From assembly GCA_025174535.1 (NCBI GenBank), contig JALBUN010000012.1, forward strand, positions 124,001 to 188,000: 64,000 nt of DNA, in the 5' to 3' direction. The notes under the pieces are model-generated. The model was given only the letters and a program-made list of their open reading frames with translations, was not told where the DNA came from and did not search any database. The position numbers were made by a program, and so were the translations under genes. The stretch comes from Cantharellus purpuraceus (lineage: Eukaryota > Basidiomycota > Agaricomycetes > Cantharellales > Hydnaceae). Of this stretch, positions 25,104-36,163 are shown piece by piece; the stretch's first letter is position 1; every line of letters starts with the position of its first letter.

Positions 25104-28100
25104 ATGCCTGTAAACCGGTCTGACTACCAACCCCTCGCACAGTCAGTTGAGGATGATCTTGAGCAAGGAGATGTCGGACTCCACCAAACCCAGCCCACTT
25201 CTCCAACGAGGACGCTTGGAAGACGGCCACAGATTGACTTGCGTACCATAGACACTGCATTTAAGAAATGGACGGAGAACATTGCCCAGAAAGTGAAGAG
25301 GAAGAAGGTGCGTATTAGTTTTTCGTTCTCTATAAACGCTACATTCTTGTGGGAGTAGAAGGCGTCCAAGTTAGAGAAACGAGAAATTATGCACACTGTT
25401 TTTGGACCGGAAGTTCCTGTACCTTATACTTATACTCGACCGGTAGGCAATCATCACTATGGGCTAGTCATATGTTAACAAGCTATGAAGCTCAAGACCC
25501 TTGACCACAACGCTCCGATGACGCATGAGGAATATATGTCGTGCGTCGCTAATTTGATGGCATATGATACATGCTAATGATGTCTATAGCTTGGTCGACT
25601 CTGTTCGGGGAGCCATTTCTGAGGGAATACATCCCAAGATGATTACAAAAGGGAGCTCTGGATCCTATTTTGTCCGCGCCAAAGTTGATGGCCGCTTGCA
25701 AATTGCTGGGTGAGTTCACATTGGTTTTCACTAATAACCCTATACGGAAGATTATGTTATGTAGTGTTTTCAAACCGAAAGATGAGGAACCATATGGGCG
25801 GCTCAACCCTAAGACGACCAAATGGATCCATCGACAATTCCGCTGGATTATTCCCTTTGGCCGAAGCTGTTTAATCCCAAACCTGAGGTACTCAGCATCT
25901 ACAACTTGAAGTGTGATTTTGTGAGGCTTAGTAAATTTGCAGCTATATCAGCGAGGCAGCTGCCTCGCTTCTGGATGAGCGCCTTCAATTGTATATCGTT
26001 CCTCGCACCGAGCTTGTAACACTTTCTAGTCCCGTAAGCAGTTCTTAATTATCTTACTGTAATACTGCCTCATCCATAGTCTTAGGCATTTTTCTACGAT
26101 TGGCTGGACCGCAACGCAGCCAAGAAAGGAAAGCCTCTACCAGGAAAGATCGGTAGCATGCAATGTTTTTTAAACGGATATCAAGGTGATTTTCTTAGTT
26201 TATAATTCCAAGGAGACATGAACATCTTGAACACAGATGCCACTGAATTTCTGCGGGCACATCCGGTTCCTGGACGATCCATTTCTGACACCTTTGATGA
26301 CTCTACCCACCGAACCGGTGGTGCTACAAAACGGTGTCTTAGCACACTGCAGGTTATTTGCGGTCGTACTGGCGACGAAGATTTCACTGATGACGAAGAT
26401 GATGACGAACGCCTATATGGAGGGTACACAAACTTTGATGGTGGTTCGGACCGATTCCACTGGACAAAACTAATGCAACAGGAATTTAGAGAAGAGCTAG
26501 AAAAGTGAGTATCAAGGACATTATGAGTCATTGCGAACACTGATCAGAAGACCAGACTTGTTATATTAGGTTCACGTCGCCTCATGAATCTGGCAGTAGT
26601 TGGTCATCGCACAGCTAACTTTTTTTCTGGTTTCCAGATTTTTTGATGCGCAACACAGATCGTGGAGCCGATAATTACATGCTGAAGTCCTGTGAAGGAA
26701 ACAATGAACGCTCCCTTATCGACATCGCTCCTTCGCGCTTGTCAACATCTACCATGCCTGTGATGCGTGAGCGCGCTATCCCCGAACCCCGCATTGCGAC
26801 ACTTTCAACGGCATCTGTTGCGCATCAGGGTCCCTCACGCTCCTCATCTTCTAATGGTCAGGACTCTGGCGCATCACCTTATGCACGTTTACCTCACTTA
26901 CATGTAAGATCTATTCATTGTCTACTCTCATTATCTACCTCGCTTAGACTCACACGTATTAATATGTGATGCGTATCACCCTATTATTTAAATCACATAC
27001 GGCACTCTGCACACGGTACTTTTCGCACTTGATTTCCTGTTAGTTGGCAGCTATCGACAATAGTCTTTCCTGGCCACATGAACATCCTAAAGGGTGGCGA
27101 TCATACACCTATGGGTGGCTATACCTTCCTGTCAGCGTCATCGGCCGGTGAGTCTTGATCAGAAAAAATACACTGTATATTATACTGAAGAATTTGACAG
27201 TCCTTTTAGCGAGAAAACAAGGAGTCACTTTTTACCCCTTCTTACCTCTAAAGCATGGTGGGAGGAAACTACCTTTCAACTACGTAAACTATTTGCTCTA
27301 GATCCCGATTTCCACCCCAAGATGTTTCGGGTACGTTGGTTACTCTGGCGTATGGCTCCTTATTTCAATGAAAGTTGATCTTGATGCACCACATAGCGTC
27401 AACTTTCAGTAATGAAAGGCCAAGCGTGGAACATTGTCCAATGCCTGAAACATTCCGTATGTTTTTTGCGTTCAAATTACTGTTCCGTTCCATTTTAACG
27501 GCTTTTTAGGATGAGGGTATGTATGGTCGCGTTTCTTGTTCAAGGTCCCTCTCATCTCCCATTTAGGTCCTTTGGAGCTTACCCGACGACAGAAAGTGCT
27601 TGTTTGGGATGATGAGATTGAAATCACGGATGATGATCCGTTAGACCACTCATTACCACTTACAAGACCCGTACCCACCCCTTTAACTCCTGATGAGCGC
27701 ACTGCAACTCGACCACACTCTGAGCGACGTGTCCGAAGTCGCAGTATTGGATCTTTCCCGTTCCCTCCACCTATGCACCGGTCAACAACAGAGAGTGCAG
27801 TTGGCCCTGGTACAAGGCCTGTACCTTTTGCCAATAAGTTCCAAAAAATAAACCCTGGTGCAAGTGGCGTGACAGTTTTGGAGCACATGGAGCGTTTGGA
27901 CGAGGTAGAGCGAGGCTTGAAGAAGCTTGGTATGGAAGAAGCTGTTGTTGAAGAAGAGGAAGTGGAAGAGGATGATGTCGGTATAATCGCCACAGATAGG
28001 GATAGGGCACAAGAGGTCAAGGGTGGCGATCTGATAGATCACGACTTGGGCGATGCAGATTCGGACCAACAGCTCGAAGCGTTAGCATCGTCCACCATCT

Positions 28101-28403
28101 CTGCGCCAATGCTATCAGGCTATGAGTCAAACAACGAGAATGAGGGTGGCGATCACTCCCAGCCATACGAGACACAGCGGGAGACACAGGATCGACGATC
28201 GCATGACCGGGCAGCAAGCGATCAAGGAGGACGTCGAAGTCTTGATTGGTTGCGGCTTCGTCATGGTGGGGAGTCTAGCACGAAGAAACGGACGGTTATT
28301 GTTGAGGTGTGTTTACTGTCTCAGCTATTAATTTGGTTGCTCAAAATCATCCTGTCAGAGACTAGAGACGATTGATACAAAGCCCTTCTTTGGCTGCTGG
28401 TGA
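25104..28403 (+). CDS. LSB6: Type II phosphatidylinositol 4-kinase
   Basis: Makes PI4P on Golgi, endosome and vacuole membranes. Starts MPVNRSDYQPLAQSVEDDLE. Kinase landmarks: GSSGSYFVRAKVDGRLQIAG (nucleotide-binding lobe), VFKPKDEEPYGRLNPK, a Cys in the RSCLIPN segment where other type II kinases are palmitoylated, LDYLMRNTDRGADNYMLK (catalytic loop) and HIAAIDNSLSWPHEHPKGW (metal-binding Asp). About 70 Ser-rich residues are inserted between the catalytic loop and AIDN. A long acidic, disordered C-terminal region follows, ending ERLETIDTKPFFGCW at 28403; the last intron (GTGTGT donor after VIVE) is needed to reach this ending. Many short introns. The 28403 stop faces the CUS2-like gene tail to tail, 113 bp apart. 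Confidence 0.94.
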
Positions 28404-28516
28404 TGAGCAGTGCAAGAGAAGCTGATGACGTCTTATCCTGATTGATATTATTACTATTGCTACATAACGCCGTATCTGAAAACAAAATAACAATTAGAAC
28501 ACGACATAAATCCATT

Positions 28517-30009
28517 TCAGTCCCCTTCAGCCATCAACCAATTTGCGAAATCGTCCAGTCTCTTCTTTTCAGCTTCTTCTGTATCCTCATCGTCCTGACT
28601 ATCACCAACACCACTTCGCTTAAACCTTTGTTGACCATTGAAGAGTGTGGCTTCCACCTGCCGGCCAGAGAAATAGCGACCGTGCATTTTCTGTAACAAG
28701 GGATGTGAGTCCAAAGAAGACCAGGAAAGCCGCTGTGGGCGTACCAAAACACACGCTTGCGCGCCTATTGGATCACGAAATTTTACTGTCATAACACCCT
28801 CTGGCTCTTTCTAAAATATGACTAGTTAACGTGACGGCCCTTAAAAGAGGCGGATAAACGTACATCGTACAGCACGACGTTGGTAACCTCTCCAAGACTC
28901 GAACACTCTTCCCGAACGTCCTCTTTGAGATCAAGGAGTAAAGTAGCGTCTTCCTCGAGTTCTTGGAGTGTAAACATATGTTTCAGAACTACCACACGGC
29001 TTTTATTTGTGGTAGATCCCTGCTCAAGAGAATCCATTGATGGTCCAAATTGGTCTTCGTCATCCCAATCCTCCAATTTCCTGTTGAAGTTGTTCAATGG
29101 ATGGTACCAAGACCTGCACAGAGCAATATGGAGCTCACTTCTGCATTTTCCCGATCCTCTTCGACGCCTTTTTCTTATCGACTTGTCTGGGAGGTTTTTC
29201 CATCTCCTTCCCCTCTTCCTTCTTGTGTCCGAACTGAGCGAGTTGTACGCTCATCCTTGTTTGCGGCTCGCCCAATCTCAGCTCCGCGTCGTCCAATATG
29301 GATAAAGCCAGCGAAACGCTTTCCTCTTTGAAATACACGATTAGGGCCTCTCCATTGAACGATCCGTCATCTTTGGCGTAGAGCTTGACTTTCGATTGTG
29401 CTTGATCATCTTCCATAATAAGGCCACACTTTGAGAACCGGGAAACAAGTTCATCTGTCGTAGTGTCTGAAGGAAGGCCTGTAACGTAAACAGCCGTATT
29501 CTTGGAAGGACGAGGTTCTGTAGAAGAATTGCCGGAGGTTTTGGAGGCTTTACCACGTTTGATTGAGTGGCCGACCTCTGAAGGCGTTGTATTTGAGGTA
29601 TAATCTTCTGGTTCTTTCCGTTTCTTACTGGTTCGTTTTAGCACTGGCGCTGCTGGTGTCTGGAAAGCATTAGCAGGAATTGCAAATCAATGCTACAAAC
29701 GTGTACCGCTTCATCGACGCCTGGAATTGAGTAGGCAGCTTGCTGAGCTTTCACAAGGTCCTCATCCACCTGCATATGCATTTAACAACCATTAATTGAA
29801 AACGAACACGATTTCGATACCAGCGGGACCCAGGCACCCTTCGACGCGTCCCATTCCATTTCTGTACCATCGTCGGCTTCATACTGCCATGTTCCAGACG
29901 CTTTCGAGAAATGTATGCGGTCATCAGAGGCAAAAGCAGCTTTTTGCTCCTCGAAAGTCTTGGCTTGCAGTGCAGTTGGTGGTTCAGTTGAAGCAACTGG
30001 AGAAGGCAT
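28517..30009 (-). CDS. Tat-SF1/Cus2-type U2 snRNP splicing factor
   Basis: Nuclear protein acting with U2 snRNA and SF3b before spliceosome assembly in yeast (Cus2) and animals (HTATSF1). Starts MPSPVASTEPPTALQAKTFE at 30009. An N-terminal region carries FSKASGTWQYEADDGTEMEW, typical of the family start. RRM1 has AVYVTGLPSDTTTDELVSRF and NGEALIVYFKEESVSLAL. A basic linker leads to RRM2 (SRVVVLKHMFTLQELEED, DVREECSSLGEVTNVVLYD, EGVMTVKFRDPIGAQACV, MHGRYFSGRQVEATLFNG). An acidic tail ends FANWLMAEGD. Divergent from the AVT transporter with 106 bp between start codons. Rse1, an SF3b subunit, lies 20 kb away but on present evidence this is coincidence. Confidence 0.93.
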
Positions 30010-30115
30010 TCTTGGAGGCGCCGTGGCCGCCTGAGCGGAATCAAATCATCGTATACTTCTTGTCACGACGTTATAGAGAAAACCCCAAATAGGCTGGTAA
30101 ACTCAGTAATGATCC

Positions 30116-32237
30116 ATGCTCGGTCGTTCAAGTCCTCAAGAACCCCAGGAGCATGCCGAGGACAGTCGGCCGCTACTACCTCAGTCCGAAGTCATCTTTT
30201 CTGCGGAAGGCGACGACGACGATTATGAGGATCATGAAGAATCCGCATTGCATGACCAAAGACCTATCCCGGAGGAACGAACAGTGGCTCTGCCCTTGAG
30301 GTCCACGATGCAGAGTCGTGAGACAGGTATGAGTAGGTCTATGAGTGGTGATATAAATATGCTTATACTTCCGCAACCCTCAGAGTATGAACTTGACACC
30401 GACGAGCTTGATGACGCTTCGGTATCGAATGTACATTCACAGCGTGGAGAAGAGTATGATGGCCAGTCTATGCCCCTCCTCGTGGGTCTCGTGGACTCGG
30501 CACATGCTCGTGCAAGTTTTGACGGGTCTCCAGGATTCCCTTTGAGACAGGATGGGGAAGTAGAAGAGGAGAATATCGATCTGGAAGAGCTCGCTGCGAA
30601 AAGACATGCAGGGGGTGGGTTACTTGACTCTGTCGCAAATATGGCCAATTCTATCCTAGGAGCAGGTAAGTCTCTTACTGTTTCTTTCTCTCCAAGTTGC
30701 GAGAATCTAACTGCATGGAAAGGAATAATAGGTAGTTTGTTCTTTGGGTTGACCTCAAGCTGCAACTCTAAGCTCTCTTCCAAGGTTTACCCTATGCTGT
30801 CCGACAAGCCGGATTTTTTACTGGAATTTTCCTACTAATTGTTCTGAGTGCCATCACGGACTGGACAATCCGTCTCATCGTCCTTAATGCCAAAATGAGT
30901 GGTAGGAAGTCATACATTGCTATCATGGATCACTGCTTCGGGGGTAGTGGCCGTGCTGCCGTGTCACTTTTTCAATTCGCCATGGCATTCGGAGGTAGGG
31001 ACCCTCGTCCTATTCCATGACCTTCCTTATCATTATTCTTCCTTCTTCCCTCCAGGCATGTGCGCATTTGGGATCATCATCGGTTTGGTTTGGACTCTTG
31101 ACTACGAAGGCACGATGCTGATACATTCCCTTTCAGGTGACACCATCCCTCATGTTATGCGCTTCCTCTTTCCTACTCTCTACAAAATCCCTGTTCTTTA
31201 TCTTTTTACCTCCCGCCAGTTCGTCGTCGCTTTCTGTACCCTCACTGTCTCTTATCCCCTCTCCTTATACCGCGACATCCATAAGCTTTCACGTGCCTCT
31301 GGTCTTGCCCTGATTGGGATGCTCATTATCATCACCTCTGTCGTCATTGAAGGTGCAAAAGTCACACCCGAACTGCGCGGATCCTCTTCACCATCTGTCC
31401 GATTCAGCGTAGTAACACCACGAATAACCGAGGCAATCGGCGTCATCAGCTTCGCATTTGTTTGCCATCATAATTCTCTCCTGATATACGGTGGTCTCAG
31501 AACACCCACACTTGATCGGTTCGCATATGTGACCCACATCTCAACGTTGGTGTCGTTGGTCGCGTGTTTGACTCTGGGGGTGTCTGCGTTTTTGGTATTC
31601 ACAGATAAAACGCATGGAAACATTTTGAATAATTTCTCCCAGGTCTGTCTGCGATTAGAGACGTGATGTTTTTTTTTTGGTACTCAACGTCTTCCCAGAA
31701 CGACACGCTCATAAATGTCGCGCGTTTTGCCTTTGGGCTAAACATGTTCACCACGTTTCCATTGGAGCTCTTCGTTTGTCGTGAGGTAGTAACATCATGT
31801 ATGCAATCCAATAGTTCTGGTGTGCTAAACAACGTTTTGTCACAGGTTATCGAACAATATTTTTTCTCGCACGAGCCATATAACCAACAGCGACACATCC
31901 TTTTCACAACATCCATCAGTTTTGCGGCCATGTTTAGTCGGTCTTCCGTATACTGTCTGCATACCCACACACTGATGTACTTTTAGTTGCCTTAATCACC
32001 TGTGACCTGGGTGTTATGCTAGAAATCACTGGCGGAATTTCTGCTACCGCGCTCGCCTACATATTCCCTGCGGCTTGCTATCTGCGTTTACTTCCCTCCT
32101 CCATACCCTGGACAAGTCGTACGAAACTGCCTGCAGTGCTTTGCGCTGCGTTTGGTGGCATCGTAATGATCTTAAGCTTGTTTTTAGCACTGGGCAAGGT
32201 ATGGACACGAGAGGGCGACGCAAAAATTTGCGTTTAA
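30116..32237 (+). CDS. Vacuolar amino-acid transporter, AVT/SLC38 family
   Basis: Starts MLGRSSPQEPQEHAEDSRPL with about 150 acidic, disordered cytosolic residues. Then the family entry motif MANSILGAGIIGLPYAVRQA (spliced at 30665/30731) leads into 10-11 membrane segments: SAITDWTIRLIVLNAK, CAFGIIIGDTIPHV, RQFVVAFCTLTVSYPLSLYR, GLALIGMLIIITSVVIEG, GVISFAFVCHHNSLLIYG, TLVSLVACLTLGVSAFLVF, FAFGLNMFTTFPLELFVCRE and ISATALAYIFPAACYL. The last residues are REGDAKICV. The family (AAAP superfamily, yeast Avt1-7) exchanges neutral amino acids across the vacuole membrane. The long acidic N-terminus resembles Avt2-like members, but the subtype is uncertain. Tail to tail with NAR1, 184 bp apart. Confidence 0.92.
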
Positions 32238-32421
32238 TAGTAAAATCATTGCGGTTCGTTAAGTCCTCCAGCAATAGATTAAGACCAGTCAACGGCCGGC
32301 AATATTATTTTTATAGACGAACAGCTCCCCGAGCCAATGCTCGAGCGTCTAATATGAAACGTGAAGTCAATTCCTCCATAACACACAAGCCCTAGCGTAT
32401 TGTATAAGACATGTCCGCCTA

Positions 32422-34478
32422 TTACCATTTGACGGCAAGGCCGACGACCTCACTCTCGACTTTTCGATAAGTCGTTCTAAAAAATTCTCTACGCAACACT
32501 TCTGCTTGGACATCCATGCTTTGCATCCATGTGTCATCAGTGGTTGTCGATTCAGTACCCAAGTTCTCCTTGTCGCGTGACCTATCGAATGATCCCGAAT
32601 TCGGACGGCACATATCCACAAGAACACGGGTAGCAATGGCATTTGGACTTGTGCTTGATGGCTTGGCTGAGAATGGTAATGATTGTGACTGGTCCTCGTC
32701 CTCATTGGTAGCAGACCAATAAGCCGACTCAACCTTCTGAATCCAGTCTTTGTTTCCCCACTTGGCGGCAGCGTCTTGGGTCATACCTGTTCCAAACTCT
32801 GTATCCGCCGCAGCTTGAACCCCTTCGTCAATCCATTTTCTTGAGTACCCTTCCGCATCCTGGGTTCGATCCTCGAGAACCTTCTTCGATGGACGAATCT
32901 GACCACCTCCATTTACGCAACCACTCGGGCAAGCCATGACCTCCACGTAATCGTAACCCTTGTCCTGGGCGCCCTGACTTTCCGCTTTGCGTCTCGCCCG
33001 CGCCCGTACGGCGCCTCCTGGCAATCCACGTACCCCATTCTCCTTGCCAACCTTACGCACGATGTTCTGAAGGTTCCTAAAACCATAGCACTTGGCGCCC
33101 TTGAACAGAATCTCACCCGTGGCGACGTCCTCCAGAACGTACTCCTCGTAATCTGTCGAACGAATGGTACGCGTGTTCAACATTAAATCGCGATTTCGTT
33201 GCTTGTGAGAAGTCGAGACGAGGGATATCAATGAGTGCAAGTACGAGCCGGAACTGGTACCGGGGTGTGAAACGAGTTCCGGAAACATGATGTTATCGGC
33301 CACAATGCAAGGTTCTGGTCTCTCTTCCTCTTCCACTCGCGTGGAAAGGTCCCAACCCTTCCCATTCATAAGGAGTTCGAGTTCCCCGGTGGTGATGACA
33401 CAGTCAACATCTCTCGTCTTGTAGACATCATTGTAAAAGTCCTGCCGTGAAGCTTCAAGCTTTTTATCATAGCATGGCATCACTGACACATGGTATATCT
33501 GGTCAGGACTTCAAAGACATGTCAGAAAGATATCTTGAAGTACATGAACTCCGACGTTGAGACTCACTTTCGACCCCATTTCTCAGCCATCCAGTGTTTG
33601 ACCAGAGTGCCCATGATCTGTTGGGGGCTTTTAGTCCCGCTGATAAAAGGAAGTAACTCTGAATGCGCCTTTTCCGCGTAGCACACCCATCCGGGACAAG
33701 CACTCGCTAACATCGGTAGAGTGCTTTCGCCTTGTCCACGAGCCGCCTTCCTTTCATTAAATTCTCTTCCGTGTTCCAGAAGTGCAAGATGGCGAGCAAA
33801 AGTAGTATCGAAGACATGGGCAAACCCGAGCTCGTGTCGACAAAACGCCCGAACACGCCGTAATACTGTTTGAGGGGATACAGGGTGGCGAGAGGTGGAG
33901 GATGTCGAGGCGGCAAGAGATGCAAGGGACTGAGGGGAAATTGAGAAGACAGGGAGGCGATGCCCTGCTGATCCCGGAGATGGGTTTGATGATAAAAATG
34001 AAAGAACCTCTTCATGAGACTGCATTGTTATCAGGACCGATTCCGCAGAAGTAATACACCCGCTTTAAAACACGCATGATGAGCTTATCAAGAACAAAAG
34101 TTTTCAATGCTGCACACCTGCATGCCAGACAGTCATTCAAGCTGATCTGTGCTGTTTGCAACTTCTTTCCGGTGCTGTGCTGCTCTGATCGGCGAGCGGC
34201 CACTTCAAAGTAACCTCCAGACGAATCCACACGAATTTGAGTCTGTGAAGATATCAGGCATTAAATCAGGCACGGATATGGCTACACTCACGAGTGCGTC
34301 GCCGGGCTCCGCAATTTCCTCAGAAGACTTGATTTGTTCTACTGGCTTGATACATGCCTGAGATGGTGTTATGAAGTCATTCAAGTCTATCAGCGTCTGA
34401 TAGAAAGGAGTCCTATGTGAATTATGATAATAGAAGGTGAGCAATTCAAGAGCGTACCAGTGCCCCCGAGACTGCCAT
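32422..34478 (-). CDS. NAR1: Cytosolic Fe-S cluster assembly factor Nar1 (iron-hydrogenase-like)
   Basis: CIA-pathway protein linking early scaffold proteins to the targeting complex. Start at 34478 (MAVSGAL), then TLIDLNDFITPSQACIKPVE after the first intron. The N-terminal ferredoxin-like cluster shows Cys24-equivalent QACIKP and NDCLACSGCITSAESVLI. The hydrogenase-like region has ACPGWVCYAEKAHSELLPF, SPQQIMGTLVKHW, VSVMPCYDKKLEASRQDFYN, DVDCVITTGELELLM and VMACPSGCVNGGGQIRP, giving the remaining Cys ligands. It ends VGLAVKW, with the C-terminal Trp common in CIA clients. Four exons are placed: one intron follows ATG-proximal MAVSGAL, one splits CSGC, one follows KWGRK. Confidence 0.95.
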
Positions 34479-34806
34479 GAAGGTGAGTTATGTCAGGGAT
34501 TACGCTTCCGGATTTGGTAAGCAGCGCAGTGATTATTTTAGGCTGGATACGAATCGAATTAGCAAGTGCACCGAGTTGCCCGCTCAATGCTTCGAAGAAG
34601 CCCTGAATTCTTATTTTCCATTCTGATAGGGTTGTGAACATACATGATGGAGCGGCCCACCACTTGCATATGTATGGATACCACTGTTAGTGCCAGTCGA
34701 GTGAGGAGGTACCGCCTCCAAGAATCCTTTATTATCTCAAGCTTGCATGGTGTTCTGGGTTCACCTTAGAAGCAAGTCCTAATCCCATCGCTCTGTGTTG
34801 TCTGCC
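34479..34806. other. Divergent intergenic, 328 bp
   Basis: Between the start codons of NAR1 (-) and the secreted orphan (+); presumed shared promoter space. No other feature seen. Confidence 0.5.
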
Positions 34807-35935
34807 ATGTTTTTTACTGCCTTACTCTCGCTCCAGGTTGTCCTTAACTTCGCGATCGCCATACCCCTTCTCCATCGCTCGCAGTCTGTCGCATACATCC
34901 CACCAGTTGATGGAGGGGGATCACAACTTGATGACGCGGGAAATGGGCTTGGAGAGCCACTGAATGTGGGTACATAGATCAATACTACCGAAGAGGCCCT
35001 GAAGCTCTTATGCTAGGTAATTATCTCTGGACTTAGCTCTCCTGATGTTCTTTCAGACGACGGTGTCGTAAACTGGGCTCGCTCAATTGGATTGTTAGTG
35101 CTATGCATTTCCCTGGTCCACGTTCCTTTAATATCCTGCCTTATAGCTCCACAGAGTGCTTGGGTTAGGAATCATACTCATTCGAGAGCCGGGAGGCTGA
35201 TGTGTAATAAATAGGAACACATCTGGGAGCACCGCAGAAAGCCAACTTGGGCGACGGTAATGGACCTGTTGATCAAGTCAATGAACTTCGTCAGGACTAT
35301 GGGAATTCAGACCTTGGAACCTGCCTAGAAACTCTTGCTGGAGGAAATCATTTCCGGTATGTAAGCCAACATGCAGGCAACGACATTCACGTTTAGCGGA
35401 TGGTTTTACCAGCTACTGGCGTCAGAATGGTGCTATGGCGGACAGTGAAGCTCTGTTTCTTGCGTGAGTCGCATTTTTGCTCTTATCTGCTCTTCGTTTA
35501 ATAGCTACTAATGACGCATGGCACGTATGTCTCAGGGTGTCCCACGAAGAAGTGAGTTCCCTGTCGCCTTTTCGCTCTCTCAATATATGAGGTGACATGC
35601 GAGTAGGATCTGGGAAAGGGACATACCATATCACCCAATGGATACGACGCTGGACGGCATGTCATACAATCCTCCACCGATCACAGTATAAAATGCTAAT
35701 TGATGTTGTTTCTAGTGACGAACTTGTTGCTTCGGCAACTGCTGGACCAACTTCCTTTGGTAATATTACGTATATGACGACGAAGGAGACAATCACAGGT
35801 CTTCTTCCAACTGGTACCGCGGGTGTCAACCATGGTGAGATTTCAATTCTCCGGGCTTCTTTCACATTTATATTGCTTGCATTAGATATAGCATTGGATG
35901 GGCTAGTTGTCGTGCTGACGATCATAATCGTGTGA
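34807..35935 (+). CDS. Secreted orphan protein with nine exons
   Basis: Exons 34807-34965, 35017-35093, 35147-35163, 35215-35356, 35413-35463, 35536-35551, 35607-35656, 35716-35834 and 35892-35935 give 224 residues in phase. A signal peptide (MFFTALLSLQVVLNFAIAIP) is followed by VIISGLSSPDVLSDDGVVNW, IGFSTECLGTHLG, GDGNGPVDQVNELRQDYG, DLGTCLETLAGGNHFRYW, RQNGAMADSEALFLAVSHEE, GHTISPNGYDAGRDELVASA and GLLPTGTAGVNHALDGLVVV. The pattern (single Cys pair, GGNHFRYWRQNG core) recalls an uncharacterised fungal secreted family; I know no activity for it. The seventh intron (35657-35715) begins GC rather than GT. Two exons are only 16-17 nt. Function unknown. Confidence 0.8.
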
Positions 35936-36163
35936 CTGTCGCAAGTCTTTAGGACTTGAAGCCATAGCACTTTTATCTTAACATTCATTTGATTATATAT
36001 AGTGTTGCATGAATGTATTCTAATAAGGACGTTACATGGATTTGTAATGCAGGTGATGCACTTTCAAGTGAATGTCTAAGGGTACAGTGCGGTCCAAGTT
36101 TTTGTTAAAAATTGCAATTGTAAAACATACTCTGATCATGTCATGATCATTGGACGCTTCATT

